This document shows, piece after piece, positions 35,100 to 43,324 of a stretch of 64,000 bases of DNA (the stretch's first letter is position 1; the number at the start of each line of letters is the position of its first letter). Made by a program: the position numbers and the translations under genes. The DNA is from Nocardia takedensis NBRC 100417 (GTDB lineage Bacteria; Actinomycetota; Actinomycetes; Mycobacteriales; Mycobacteriaceae). The notes under the pieces are model-generated. The model was not told where the DNA came from, did no database searches, and saw only the letters and a list, made by a program, of their open reading frames with translations. Location of the stretch: contig NZ_BAGG01000123.1 in the NCBI RefSeq assembly GCF_000308695.1, forward strand, positions 124,001 to 188,000, in the 5' to 3' direction.

Positions 35100-35843
35100 A
35101 TGGTCGGCCCCGAATCCGAATCCGCGCCCTCGGGACCCGCCGCCTTCGGCTCGGCACCCAGCGAGACCGTGGGCGATCGGGAACTGCGCGTCTCCGACGC
35201 CGAACGCGAACACGTCGGACAACTGCTGCAACGCGCCGTCGGTCTCGGCATGCTGTCGCTGGGCGAGTTCACCGAGCGCATGGACACCGCCCTGGCGGCC
35301 AAGACCCGCGCCGAACTGAACTCGGTGCTCATCGATCTACCGGGCGTCCGGTTGGTCGGGCAGCCCACGGCCGCGCCGCGCACCCACTTCGTCAACGCCG
35401 CGCAGGCGTTCGGCAACGCCGCGCAGTCGTTCACGCGTCCGCGTCCCGCTCCGCCGCGGCCGACGGCGGGCACCCCTGGCAACGTCATCCGCTCGCGCAT
35501 GTCCGGCGTGAATCGGCGCGGCCCGTGGCAGGTCGCGCCCAGTCTGCTGCTGAACAACTGGTTCTCCGGGGTGACGCTGGACTTCACCGAGGCGGTGATG
35601 ACCACCCAGGTGGTCGAACTGCACGTGGACGACTATTGCAGTTCGCTGACGCTGATCGTCCCGTCGGAGGCCACGGTCGACCTCAACGGCGTGGACCTGG
35701 TCGGCTCCAGCATCAACAACAAGGTCCGCACCGGCCCCCCGCTGGGCAGGTTGCACCTGGTCGTGCACGGCAGCATCCGGTTCGGTTCGCTGACCGCCAA
35801 GCACCCGTTCGCCGCGCACTGGCGCAAACTGCTCGGCCACTGA
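35100..35843 (+). CDS. DUF1707 / LiaF-like C-terminal domain protein
   Basis: The 247-residue product has an N-terminal DUF1707 domain (residues about 28-85: RVSDAEREHVGQLLQRAVGLGMLSLGEFTERMDTALAAKTR), a Pro/Ala linker, then a beta-rich C-terminal domain (about 140-245: DFTEAVMTTQVVELHVDDYC..SSLTLIVP) like the DUF2154 domain of LiaF. It has no membrane segment of its own. Because LiaF proteins hold LiaS-type kinases off until the envelope is stressed, its place after the kinase/regulator pair suggests the same role. This is inferred from context. Confidence 0.8.
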   Translation: MVGPESESAPSGPAAFGSAPSETVGDRELRVSDAEREHVGQLLQRAVGLGMLSLGEFTERMDTALAAKTRAELNSVLIDLPGVRLVGQPTAAPRTHFVNAAQAFGNAAQSFTRPRPAPPRPTAGTPGNVIRSRMSGVNRRGPWQVAPSLLLNNWFSGVTLDFTEAVMTTQVVELHVDDYCSSLTLIVPSEATVDLNGVDLVGSSINNKVRTGPPLGRLHLVVHGSIRFGSLTAKHPFAAHWRKLLGH

Positions 35844-35930
35844 GGTCCGGCACACGTCAGCGAACCGCCCGCCAGGGCTGATTCGACGCCCCGGCGGCGG
35901 GCGAAGTCGGCGCCGCCGCCGCGCGGTCGA

Positions 35931-37610
35931 TCAGGGTTCCGGCGAAGCGAGGGATTGCAGCATCCGCGCGGCCATCCTGCTGGTCGCGTTGTCGCTGTCG
36001 GCGTCGTCGATGTGGATGGCGAAGGCCAGATCGCCCATGGTGGCGATCAGCCATCCGTCGCCGTTGGCGGTCGCGGCGAATCCGGTGACGTCGCGGTAGG
36101 GACGCAGCGGCGTGAACTCCGGGCTGCCCGCCGAATCGCGCAGCATCGTGCGCAACCGGTCGGTGACCTCGCCGGGCAGCGGCGGCAGTTCGGCGTCGAT
36201 GCTGCCGGGATGACCGAGGGCGATCATCGGGGCGGGCACCCCGCCGCGCGCGATGGCGGCGGCCGCGATGGCCATCCCGAACGGGCTGGCCAGCACCGCG
36301 TCGGCGCCGCCGCCCTGGCGGACCTGTTCGGCGCTGCGGCCCGCGATGGCGAGCCTGCCGGTCACCTCGTCCAGGCCGGGGACCTGGAAGTCCAGGCCGA
36401 CGCCGAGTTTGGTGGCGGCTTCGGCGGCCTCCTGCACGGACACGTCCTGCGGGGCCTTCTTGTCGGCGGCGGAGACGAGCGCCCGGAACAGTTCGATATT
36501 GCGCCCCACCGGGTAGAGCCCGGTGAACGCGACGGGCCCGTGTTCGCTGGCCTGACTGTTCTGCGCGACGGCGACGACCGCGCCGCTGGAGGGCTGGATG
36601 GCGACGATCGAGGCGGGCGTGCCGACGCTGACCACCGCGTCCTCGGCGGCGCGCTGCAACCGCTGGTCCATGGTGGCGGCGATATCGGGTCCGGGCGGGC
36701 CCTGGTAGCCGGCGACCTGGTTGACGAAGCGACCGTCGGCCTCGAAGACCTGCACGCCCCAGCCGGAGTGCTGCTCCTGGCTGTCCTGCCACACCTTGCG
36801 CAAGGCGTCGAGTTGCGGGGACCAGACGCGGCGGTCGGAGGAGATCAGCCGGGGCTGTTTCTCCATGACGACGCCGGGAATCGGGGCCATCCGCGGTTCG
36901 AGGATCTCGAAATCGCCTTCGCGCAGGTTGACCGCGACGACGGGCTTGCCCTGCGAACCGGCCAACTGCTGCATCAGCGACGGACCGGTGATCAGCGGCG
37001 CGACCGGTTCGATGGCGTCGGCGAGCGCGTTGGTCGAGCCGACCGGGTCGTTGGTCTTGGTCGGATCGAGTTTGATCACGTTGATGACCTGCTCGTGCAT
37101 CAGCGGCGCGCCGGTGATGTCGACCACGCGCGGCGGGGGCGCGGGCATGGTGCGGACCAGTTTCACCGTGCGGTTGTTGGCGAGGTCCGGCATGATCAGC
37201 CCGGGTTCCCAGGAGATTCGCCAGCCGATCGCCAGCTTGCGGACGGTGCCCTGGAGGCTGTAGGTCCAGTTCCGGTTCTCGCCGAAGTTCCAGGCGACGT
37301 CGACGCTGAAGATGCCCTGCTGGGCGTCCAGTCCGATGAACTGGGTCTTGCGGTAGTCGACGGTGCCCGGTTCCAGGCCCTCGAAGATCTGTTTGAGCGT
37401 CGCCTCGGCGGCGTTGGGGTAGGAGGTCAGGCCCGCGGCCTCGGTGTAGTCACGGTCGTCGATCAGTTCGGTGAACCGCTCGACGATGTCCTCGGCTTCG
37501 TTCGGTTCCGGCTGGAATCCACACGATCCCAGTGCTATCACCACAGCCGCTATCCCCGTGAGTGCGAACGCGCCCCGGAGGCGAAAGCGGCGGGATCCCC
37601 ACACATCCAT
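35931..37610 (-). CDS. PBP-like lipoprotein lacking transpeptidase active-site motifs
   Basis: The 559-residue product starts with a lipoprotein signal (lipobox ALGSC, Cys about 30). An NTF2-like MecA_N-type domain (about residues 35-150), a dimerisation-like region, and a transpeptidase-fold domain (about 310-555) follow. The catalytic motifs are gone. Where SxxK is expected after YPVG, the sequence is Arg370-Asn-Ile-Glu373. The KTG position reads VTGFA. The neighbouring SPFGMAIAAAAIARGG segment of the fold is intact. So the fold should be kept while acylation by penicillin or peptide crosslinking should not occur. It may be a scaffold or regulator of cell-wall enzymes. ATG 37610 is chosen; GTG 37619 is possible. 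Confidence 0.8.
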   Translation of the reverse strand: MDVWGSRRFRLRGAFALTGIAAVVIALGSCGFQPEPNEAEDIVERFTELIDDRDYTEAAGLTSYPNAAEATLKQIFEGLEPGTVDYRKTQFIGLDAQQGIFSVDVAWNFGENRNWTYSLQGTVRKLAIGWRISWEPGLIMPDLANNRTVKLVRTMPAPPPRVVDITGAPLMHEQVINVIKLDPTKTNDPVGSTNALADAIEPVAPLITGPSLMQQLAGSQGKPVVAVNLREGDFEILEPRMAPIPGVVMEKQPRLISSDRRVWSPQLDALRKVWQDSQEQHSGWGVQVFEADGRFVNQVAGYQGPPGPDIAATMDQRLQRAAEDAVVSVGTPASIVAIQPSSGAVVAVAQNSQASEHGPVAFTGLYPVGRNIELFRALVSAADKKAPQDVSVQEAAEAATKLGVGLDFQVPGLDEVTGRLAIAGRSAEQVRQGGGADAVLASPFGMAIAAAAIARGGVPAPMIALGHPGSIDAELPPLPGEVTDRLRTMLRDSAGSPEFTPLRPYRDVTGFAATANGDGWLIATMGDLAFAIHIDDADSDNATSRMAARMLQSLASPEP

Positions 37611-38021
37611 GTCGCCCACTCTTCACTCTTGTCACTTCCGCAACAAGATCACCGTACCTGAACTTTATCGACCCGTAAGCGCCCCGTTAGCTGGGACGTT
37701 ACCCATGCTCAGCATCTCGATTGTGCCCCAGATCGCGACGCGGAGGGGTCGATCGTGAACGGTGTCCAGTCACAAGGCGATAACCGGCCGCCGTTACCGT
37801 ACCGGTCGGGACTCGACGGCGGACCATTACCGTCAACCTCGGGAATCCGTCCGGAGATTCGCGCCCCGCACCGTCGCGGCGCCCACGGGTTCCCCCTGGG
37901 GGTACCCCCTCGCGCACCGTTTCACTCCTAGCGGAACCACGCGCGCTTCTAGCGACGTAATCTTGTAATCACTGCACCGTCGTAGGCACGGTGACAAGGA
38001 AAGCAGAACGCAGGTGATCCC
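37611..38021. promoter_or_regulatory. Divergent promoter region with direct repeats
   Basis: This 411-bp gap lies between the PBP-like lipoprotein (minus) and a hypothetical gene (plus). It is A/T-richer than its flanks. GTAATC occurs twice with a 2-bp spacer near 37956-37969, and TTACCGT recurs near 37793 and 37827. These may be binding sites; no gene is convincing. Confidence 0.4.
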
Positions 38022-38618
38022 ATGGGACACGACAACAAGGGACGTCGTTTCGGCAGGTCCGGCGGCTGGCAGCAAGCCGATCTCCCCGATCCGTCCGATG
38101 TGCCCGATTGGTTCGCCGGAAGGTTGCCCATTGACTGGTTCGCGGGCAGTCCGCTGATCGAGATCGACCGCGAGGAGATCGTCGTCATCGGCGAACTCCC
38201 GCTGCCGAAACCCGACAAGCCCACCGCGGGCGAGGCCGACGCGCCCACCGAACAGTTGCCGAAGGCCACCAAGGAGGGCGCGATCGCCCGCTTCCGCGAA
38301 TCCACGCGGCCCGCCCGCATGCAGATCGCGGGCGAGGCCCAGCACCGCTACGGACGCAATGTCGCGTGGGGCGTCTCGGTGGACGGCGAACGGATCATGT
38401 TCACCCAGTTGGCCGTTCCGGTCATGACCCGACTGCGCCAACCCGAGCGCAAGGTGCTCGACACCCTGGTCGATTCCGGGGTCGCGCGTTCCCGCGCCGA
38501 CGCGCTGGCCTGGACGGTCAAGTTGGCGGGCAAGCACGCCGAATCCTGGCTCGAGGAACTGCGCTCGGCCATGCGCAAGGTGGACGACCTGCGCTCGGAG
38601 GGCCCACAGGGTCTGTGA
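38022..38618 (+). CDS. Conserved hypothetical actinobacterial protein
   Basis: The 198-residue product begins MGHDNKGRRFGRSGGWQQAD and is soluble. Its N-terminal half is acidic with repeated Trp-Phe-Ala-Gly (DWFAGRLPIDWFAGS). The C-terminal third (RKVLDTLVDSGVARSRADALAWTVKLAGKHAESWLEEL) resembles a ribbon-helix-helix-like helical pair, so DNA binding is conceivable. AGGTG lies 6 bp before ATG 38022. I do not recognise a characterised family. Confidence 0.75.
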   Translation: MGHDNKGRRFGRSGGWQQADLPDPSDVPDWFAGRLPIDWFAGSPLIEIDREEIVVIGELPLPKPDKPTAGEADAPTEQLPKATKEGAIARFRESTRPARMQIAGEAQHRYGRNVAWGVSVDGERIMFTQLAVPVMTRLRQPERKVLDTLVDSGVARSRADALAWTVKLAGKHAESWLEELRSAMRKVDDLRSEGPQGL

Positions 38619-38649
38619 CCGCGCGGATCGGGGCGGCTAGGGTTTGACC

Positions 38650-39090
38650 ATGGCCGCCACCGTCGCCCCGATCCTCGTCCTCAACGGGCCGAACCTGAAC
38701 ATGCTCGGCACCCGGCAACCGGAGGTCTACGGCGCGGAGACCTTGGCCGACGTGGTCGACCTGTGCCGGTCCACGGCCGCCCGCTTCGACCGGGAGATCG
38801 TGGCGTTCCAGTCCAATTCCGAAGGCGCGCTGATCGATCGGATCCACGCGGCGCGCGGCGAGATCTCGGGCATCGTGGTGAATCCGGGCGGGCTGACCCA
38901 CACCTCGGTGGCGCTGCGCGACGCGCTGGTGATCCCCGAGGCGCCGATCGTGGAGGTGCACATCAGCAATGTGCACGCCCGCGAGGAGTTCCGGCACCAT
39001 TCCTTCGTCTCCGGGATCGCCACGGCGGTCATCGCGGGCATGGGCATCCGCGGCTACGCCGCCGCCGTGGAATTCCTGGCCACGCGGTAA
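38650..39090 (+). CDS. aroQ: 3-dehydroquinate dehydratase, type II
   Basis: AroQ converts 3-dehydroquinate to 3-dehydroshikimate in the shikimate pathway. The 146-residue product has the family length and motifs: ILVLNGPNLNMLGTRQPEVYG with the catalytic Tyr, FQSNSEG, and EVHISNVHAREEFRHHS with the general-acid His. It is usually a dodecamer. ATG 38650 is used rather than the in-frame TTG 6 bp earlier. It ends 3 bp from the stop of the convergent oxidoreductase gene. Confidence 0.96.
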   Translation: MAATVAPILVLNGPNLNMLGTRQPEVYGAETLADVVDLCRSTAARFDREIVAFQSNSEGALIDRIHAARGEISGIVVNPGGLTHTSVALRDALVIPEAPIVEVHISNVHAREEFRHHSFVSGIATAVIAGMGIRGYAAAVEFLATR

Positions 39091-39093
39091 CGG

Positions 39094-39540
39094 TCAACCG
39101 ATACGGAACACCGGGAAGCCCGGCGCGATCTCGGCCAACTGCTCGTCGGTGGCGTCCTTGGTGACGCCCTCGAAGAACTTGCCCACTTCCCAGCCCCATC
39201 TGCGCAGGTAGAGGCGCAGCAGCGGGACCTTCTCGGCATCGGGGACCTCGGTGGCGGCGAACGGTTCGACCTTGCGGCCAAGGCGCAGTTCCCCGGTACC
39301 CGCGGCCCGCAGGTTCTTCACCCACTGCGTGTGCCCGCGCGGCGCGACCAAGTAGCGCGCGCCGTCCTCGGTCTCCAGCAGATTCACCATCGTGGTGCGC
39401 CATTCCCCGCTCTTGCGGCCGCGCACCGCCAGCAGGCGCGAACCCAGCACGCTGATCCCGATCCTGGGCAGCCAGTTGAAGATCCGGTTCATCAGCGGGT
39501 CGATACCCGTGGGGGCGATGTAGCGGGCGCCGGCGTTCAT
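39094..39540 (-). CDS. Deazaflavin (F420)-dependent oxidoreductase, Ddn/FDOR-B-like
   Basis: The 148-residue product fits the nitroreductase/deazaflavin-dependent family (split-barrel fold) common in mycobacteria and Nocardia: LLAVRGRKSGEWRTTMVNLLE, YLVAPRGHTQWVKNLRAAG and FPVFRIG. These reduce quinones, enones or nitro compounds with F420H2. ATG 39540 has AAGGAG 5-6 bp upstream. Two palindromic operators lie just upstream, so expression is probably controlled by a TetR-type repressor that is not encoded nearby. Confidence 0.85.
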   Translation of the reverse strand: MNAGARYIAPTGIDPLMNRIFNWLPRIGISVLGSRLLAVRGRKSGEWRTTMVNLLETEDGARYLVAPRGHTQWVKNLRAAGTGELRLGRKVEPFAATEVPDAEKVPLLRLYLRRWGWEVGKFFEGVTKDATDEQLAEIAPGFPVFRIG

Positions 39541-39554
39541 GACTTCTCCTTCGT

Positions 39555-39568
39555 GAGCACTGCTCTCT
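39555..39568. promoter_or_regulatory. TetR-type operator, copy 1
   Basis: GAGCACTGCTCTCT contains the palindrome GAGCA-C-TGCTC. It lies 14 bp upstream of the oxidoreductase start codon and is identical over 14 bp to a second copy at 39607-39620. Confidence 0.6.
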
Positions 39569-39606
39569 GTTGAGACCAGTGTTCCACGGGTGGGCCCGCA
39601 AAACAA

Positions 39607-39620
39607 GAGCACTGCTCTCT
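39607..39620. promoter_or_regulatory. TetR-type operator, copy 2
   Basis: Together with A39606 this copy carries the perfect palindrome AGAGCA-C-TGCTCT (13 bp). The two copies are 52 bp apart and bracket a plausible minus-strand promoter (TTGTTT, 17-bp spacer, AACACT). Confidence 0.6.
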
Positions 39621-39651
39621 ATCTTTCGCCCCCGTTGCGGCTGCGACAGCA

Positions 39652-39680
39652 TTGTTGCCGCTAAATGTAGTAGGTATGCT
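39652..39680 (+). promoter_or_regulatory. Sigma-70-like promoter of the ABC exporter operon
   Basis: TTGTTG (39652-39657) and TATGCT (39675-39680) are separated by 17 bp and lie about 35 bp before the ATPase start codon. The patch is clearly A/T-richer than its surroundings. Confidence 0.55.
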
Positions 39681-39715
39681 ACGAATCATCAGCGACCCAC
39701 AACAGGGAGGGAACC

Positions 39716-40639
39716 ATGACGGTGGGTGAAGGCGTCACGATCGACGTCACCGGACTGCGGATGCGCTACGGGAGCACCGACGTCCTACAGGAGGTGGGCC
39801 TGCGCGCGCATCGGGGAGAGGTCCTGGTCCTGCTCGGCCCCAACGGGGCGGGCAAGACCACCACGATCGAGATCCTCGAGGGTTTTCGGAAACGTTCGGC
39901 GGGAACGGTTTCGGTGCTCGGGGTCGATCCGGCCGAAGGCGACGAAGCGTGGCGGGCCCGGGTCGGCGTGGTATTGCAGTCCTGGCGCGACCACGGCAAA
40001 TGGCGGGTGCGCGAACTACTCGACCACCTCGGCTCCTTCTACGCCCCCTACGCCGACAGCACCGCGCTGCGCCCGTGGGCCACCGGCGAACTGCTCGCGC
40101 TGGTCGGCCTCACCGAACAGGCCGAGGCCAGGATCAACACGCTCTCCGGCGGCCGGCGCCGACGCATGGACGTCGCGATCGGGGTGGTCGGCCGTCCCGA
40201 GGTGCTGTTCCTCGACGAGCCGACCGCGGGCCTCGACCCGCAGGCCCGGCGCGAATTCCACGACCTGGTGCACCGACTCGCCGACGAACACGCCACCACG
40301 GTGCTGCTGACCACCCACGACATGGACGAAGCCGACAAACTCGCCGACCGCATCCTCATCCTGGCGGGCGGCCGGATCATCGCCGACGGCACCGCCGACG
40401 ACCTGGCCCGCCGCATCGCGGGCGAGGCCGAGGTGCGCTGGACCCGGGACGGGCGACGCTTCGTCCACACCACCGTGGAATCCACGAAATTCGTGCACGA
40501 CCTGTTCGAACAGCACGGCGACGGCATCGCCGAACTCGAGGTGCGCCGCGCCTCGCTGGAGGACACCTACATGACCCTGGTCCGCCGCCACGACGCCGGC
40601 CAGACCGATATCCGCACCCTCGAGGAGGTCTCCCGATGA
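39716..40639 (+). CDS. ABC exporter ATP-binding protein
   Basis: The 307-residue product has Walker A GPNGAGKTTT, Q-loop VVLQSWRD, the signature NTLSGGRRRRMDVAIG, Walker B VLFLDEPTAGLD and the switch His (LTTHDMD). The C-terminal extension of about 80 residues is typical of DrrA/CcmA-type exporters. GGGAGG lies 6 bp before ATG 39716. It is followed, with a 4-bp ATGA overlap, by its permease. Substrate unknown; such pairs export drugs, lipids or peptides. Confidence 0.93.
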   Translation: MTVGEGVTIDVTGLRMRYGSTDVLQEVGLRAHRGEVLVLLGPNGAGKTTTIEILEGFRKRSAGTVSVLGVDPAEGDEAWRARVGVVLQSWRDHGKWRVRELLDHLGSFYAPYADSTALRPWATGELLALVGLTEQAEARINTLSGGRRRRMDVAIGVVGRPEVLFLDEPTAGLDPQARREFHDLVHRLADEHATTVLLTTHDMDEADKLADRILILAGGRIIADGTADDLARRIAGEAEVRWTRDGRRFVHTTVESTKFVHDLFEQHGDGIAELEVRRASLEDTYMTLVRRHDAGQTDIRTLEEVSR

Positions 40640-41502
40640 GCCCGCGAACCGCGACCCCGCGCCGCACCGCGTTCCGCGCGGGCCTCACGCGCGCGGCGAT
40701 CGAACTGCGCCAGACCTACACCAACGGCCAGGACCTGTTCGCCCAGTTCCTCACGCCCGCGGTCATTCTCGTCGCGCTGTTCTTCCTGCGCGACGGGTCC
40801 TTCCGCGACGTGCCGTGGAAGTTGGGGTCGCTGGCCCTGCCCGGCGTGCTGGGCAGCGTGATCGCCTTCAACGGCCTGTACGCGATCACGCAGTACCTGG
40901 TGCTAGACCGCGAGGACGGAACCCTGTTGCGCGCCAAGGCCGTACCGAACGGCATGCTCGGCTACCTGGTCGGACGCATCGGCACCAGCGCGGGCACGGT
41001 CCTGGTGCAGATCGCGGTGCTGCTGGTCCTCGGCGGACTGATCGTGGGCGGACTGTCCCTCGGTGATCCCGGCGCGTGGGCGACGCTGCTGTGGGTGCTT
41101 GTCCTCGGCCTGCTCGCCACTTTGCCGCTCGGCGCGATCCTCGGTGCGACGCTGAACAATTCGTACAGCACCTTCCTGCTCACCATGCCGCTGATGGGGT
41201 TGATCGGCATCTCCGGCATCTACTACCCGATCACCGGCCTGCCCGGCTGGTTGCAGGCGGTCGGACAGGTCTTCCCGATGTACTGGCTGGGTCTGGGGAT
41301 GCGTTCGGCGCTGCTGCCACCGGAAGCCGTGGTGGTGGAGATCGACCAGTCCTGGCGGCATCTGGAGACCGTCGCGGTACTCGGCGGATGGGCCGTCGTA
41401 GGGTTGGCCTTCGCGCCCGCCCTGCTGCGGCGCATGGCCCGGCGCGAGTCGGGCGTCGGAATGGAGGAACGACGGGAGAAGGCGCTCCAGCGTGTCTACT
41501 GA
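40636..41502 (+). CDS. ABC-2-type permease
   Basis: The 288-residue product has about six membrane helices and the ABC-2 signature around GISGIYYPITGLPGWLQAVGQVFPMYWL. It is the membrane half of the exporter with the overlapping ATPase gene (ATGA overlap). Its end overlaps the start of a small XRE regulator gene by 11 bp, so all three are one operon. Confidence 0.92.
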   Translation: MSPRTATPRRTAFRAGLTRAAIELRQTYTNGQDLFAQFLTPAVILVALFFLRDGSFRDVPWKLGSLALPGVLGSVIAFNGLYAITQYLVLDREDGTLLRAKAVPNGMLGYLVGRIGTSAGTVLVQIAVLLVLGGLIVGGLSLGDPGAWATLLWVLVLGLLATLPLGAILGATLNNSYSTFLLTMPLMGLIGISGIYYPITGLPGWLQAVGQVFPMYWLGLGMRSALLPPEAVVVEIDQSWRHLETVAVLGGWAVVGLAFAPALLRRMARRESGVGMEERREKALQRVY

Positions 41503-41734
41503 GGCCATCTACAACCGGATCGCGATGCTGCGCGCCGAACGCGGGATCTCGCGGCGCGAACTGGCCGAGGCCCTCGGTGTCCATTACCAGACCGTCGGCT
41601 ACCTCGAACGCGGCGAATACAGTCCCAGCCTGCACTTGGCGCTGCGGATAGCAGCCTACTTCGACGTCGCCGTGGAGGTGATCTTCTCCACCGATCCGTT
41701 CCCCCGCCTGGGGTCGCGCACCGAATCGGCCTGA
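41492..41734 (+). CDS. Small XRE-family regulator
   Basis: The 80-residue product is a single helix-turn-helix domain: ISRRELAEALGVHYQTVGYLERGEYSPSLHLALRIAAYF, ending with the VEVIFSTDPF strand typical of the short YozG/PF01381 type. Its GTG start overlaps the permease gene by 11 bp, so it is co-translated with the exporter and likely controls it. No ligand domain is present. Confidence 0.88.
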   Translation: MSTEAIYNRIAMLRAERGISRRELAEALGVHYQTVGYLERGEYSPSLHLALRIAAYFDVAVEVIFSTDPFPRLGSRTESA

Positions 41735-41875
41735 CCTCCGCCGACAGGTCCGGGCACCTGAGATCCGCCCGGGGGGCCGCAGGCGGTCCGCTCGGACCCA
41801 CGGGTATGCGCACGCGGGCAGGTCGAACGGTATTGGGCGGGCAAGTGCACCGGGCGGTGCGGGGCATGGTCCGAC

Positions 41876-42988
41876 TCAGCCGGGTAGGTGGGCGCGCGCG
41901 AGGCGTTCGCCCACCTCACCGAGCAGTTCCGCGGCCGCCGACAGACAGCGGGCCGGATCGGATTCGAGGTCGGTGAGAGCGAAGCAGTCCGCGAAGCCCG
42001 CCGCGCGGACGCGATCCGTGCTCAGCGAGGTGCGGCCCACGGCGGCGACCACCGGCACCCCCGCCGCCCGCGCCGCCTCGGCGACGCCGAGCGGGGCCTT
42101 GCCGCGCAGGCTCTGCTCATCCAAAGAGCCCTCGCCGGTGACGACCAGATCCGCGCCCGCGACCAGCGCGGGAAAGTCCAGCAGTTCCAGGATGATCCCG
42201 ATTCCGCTGCGGACCGAGGCCCCGAGGAGCGCCATCGCGCCGAACCCCGTACCGCCCGCCGCGCCCGCGCCGGGGCTGTCGACGAATTCCGGGCCCGCGA
42301 TCCGCGACCACGTGATCAGCGCGGCCTCCAGGAGTGCGCGCTGCGCGGCGTCGGTCCCTTTCTGGGGGCCGTACACCTCGACCGCGCCGTGCGGGCCGAG
42401 CAACGGGTTGTCGACATCGCAGGCCAAGCTCACCCGCGCTTCGGCCAGCGCCGGGTGCAGCGCCGTGCGATCCAGCGTCGCCGCCTCGGCCAAGGCCGCC
42501 CCGCCGCGCGGCACCTCCCGACCGTGCGCGTCGAGGACGCGCGCGCCGAGGGCCTGCGCCATGCCCGCGCCGCCGTCGCTGGAGGCGCTGCCGCCCAACC
42601 CCAGCACGATCTCCCGCGCGCCGCGGTCGAGCGCGTCGGCGATCACGACACCGAGTCCGTAGGTGCTCGCGCCCAGCGGATCGAACCGCGCGCCGGGCAG
42701 TTTCGCCGCACCGACCACCGCGGCCAACTCCACCACCGCCGTCTTCCCACGCAGGGCGTAGGACGTGTCGGCCAGGTCTCCGGTGGGACCAGGAGCCTCG
42801 AGGTCGACCCGCTCCCAGCCCGCCGCGACGAAAGCGTCCACGGTGCCGTCACCGCCGTCGGCCACCGGAACCCGCACGATCTCGGCGTCGGGACGCATCC
42901 GCGCGATCCCGTCCGCGAGTGCCGCCGCCACCTCGGGCGCGGTGAGCGAACCCTTGAACTTGTCGGGGGCGAGCACCACGCGAGTCAT
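41876..42988 (-). CDS. Glycerate kinase (GlxK/GarK family)
   Basis: The 370-residue product matches the type-1 glycerate kinase family, which phosphorylates glycerate with ATP, usually to 2-phosphoglycerate. Visible motifs are VVLAPDKFKGSLTAPEVA at the N-terminus, PVADGGDGTVDAF, GLGGSASSDGGAG, and ADLVVTGEGSLDEQSLRGKAP. ATG 42988 puts the first strand at the N-terminus, as in the family; another ATG lies 9 bp upstream. The glucosylglycerate hydrolase elsewhere in this window would release glycerate, a possible source of substrate. Confidence 0.94.
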   Translation of the reverse strand: MTRVVLAPDKFKGSLTAPEVAAALADGIARMRPDAEIVRVPVADGGDGTVDAFVAAGWERVDLEAPGPTGDLADTSYALRGKTAVVELAAVVGAAKLPGARFDPLGASTYGLGVVIADALDRGAREIVLGLGGSASSDGGAGMAQALGARVLDAHGREVPRGGAALAEAATLDRTALHPALAEARVSLACDVDNPLLGPHGAVEVYGPQKGTDAAQRALLEAALITWSRIAGPEFVDSPGAGAAGGTGFGAMALLGASVRSGIGIILELLDFPALVAGADLVVTGEGSLDEQSLRGKAPLGVAEAARAAGVPVVAAVGRTSLSTDRVRAAGFADCFALTDLESDPARCLSAAAELLGEVGERLARAHLPG

Positions 42989-43139
42989 GCCCGCCATTCT
43001 GCGGCGCGCCGGCGGACGCCGCACGCCAGACCACGCCCGATTCGAGCCGCCATCCGCGCGGGCCTGCCGGCAGCAGAAGGCAACGCCCTCGGCACGAGGC
43101 ACAGCGGGTGGGGCTGCGCCCAGAGCGCGGGACACCGGC
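42989..43139. other. Upstream region of the glycerate kinase gene
   Basis: This gap lies between the glycerate kinase start and the minisatellite. It should contain the kinase promoter on the minus strand. No clear signals are visible. Confidence 0.35.
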
Positions 43140-43324
43140 CAGCGCTTCAGCGCGGCAAGCAGCCGCCTCAGCACCGCAAGCAGCTGCCTCAGCACGTCGG
43201 GCAGCGGGTCAGCCGCGGCAGTCAGCGGGTCAGCACGGCAGGCAGCGCCTCAGCACGTCGGGCAGCGGGTCAGCCGCGGCGGGCAGCGCCTCAGCACGGC
43301 AGGCAGCGGGTCAGCGGGTCGGGA
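43140..43324. repeat. Minisatellite: nine 20-21 bp tandem repeats
   Basis: Units start at 43140, 43160, 43181, 43202, 43223, 43243, 43263, 43284 and 43304. Each begins CAGC and contains an inner (C/G)(C/G)(C/G)TCAGC. Two unit types alternate, with GCGCCTCAGCAC or GCGGGTCAGC cores. The last unit runs over the stop codon (43311-43313) of the hydrolase gene, so copy changes could alter its C-terminus. This is not a CRISPR: units are adjacent, with no spacers. Confidence 0.85.

Noticed and set aside
43140..43324. Possible CRISPR array
   Set aside because: Units are directly adjacent with no unique spacers, so this is a minisatellite.
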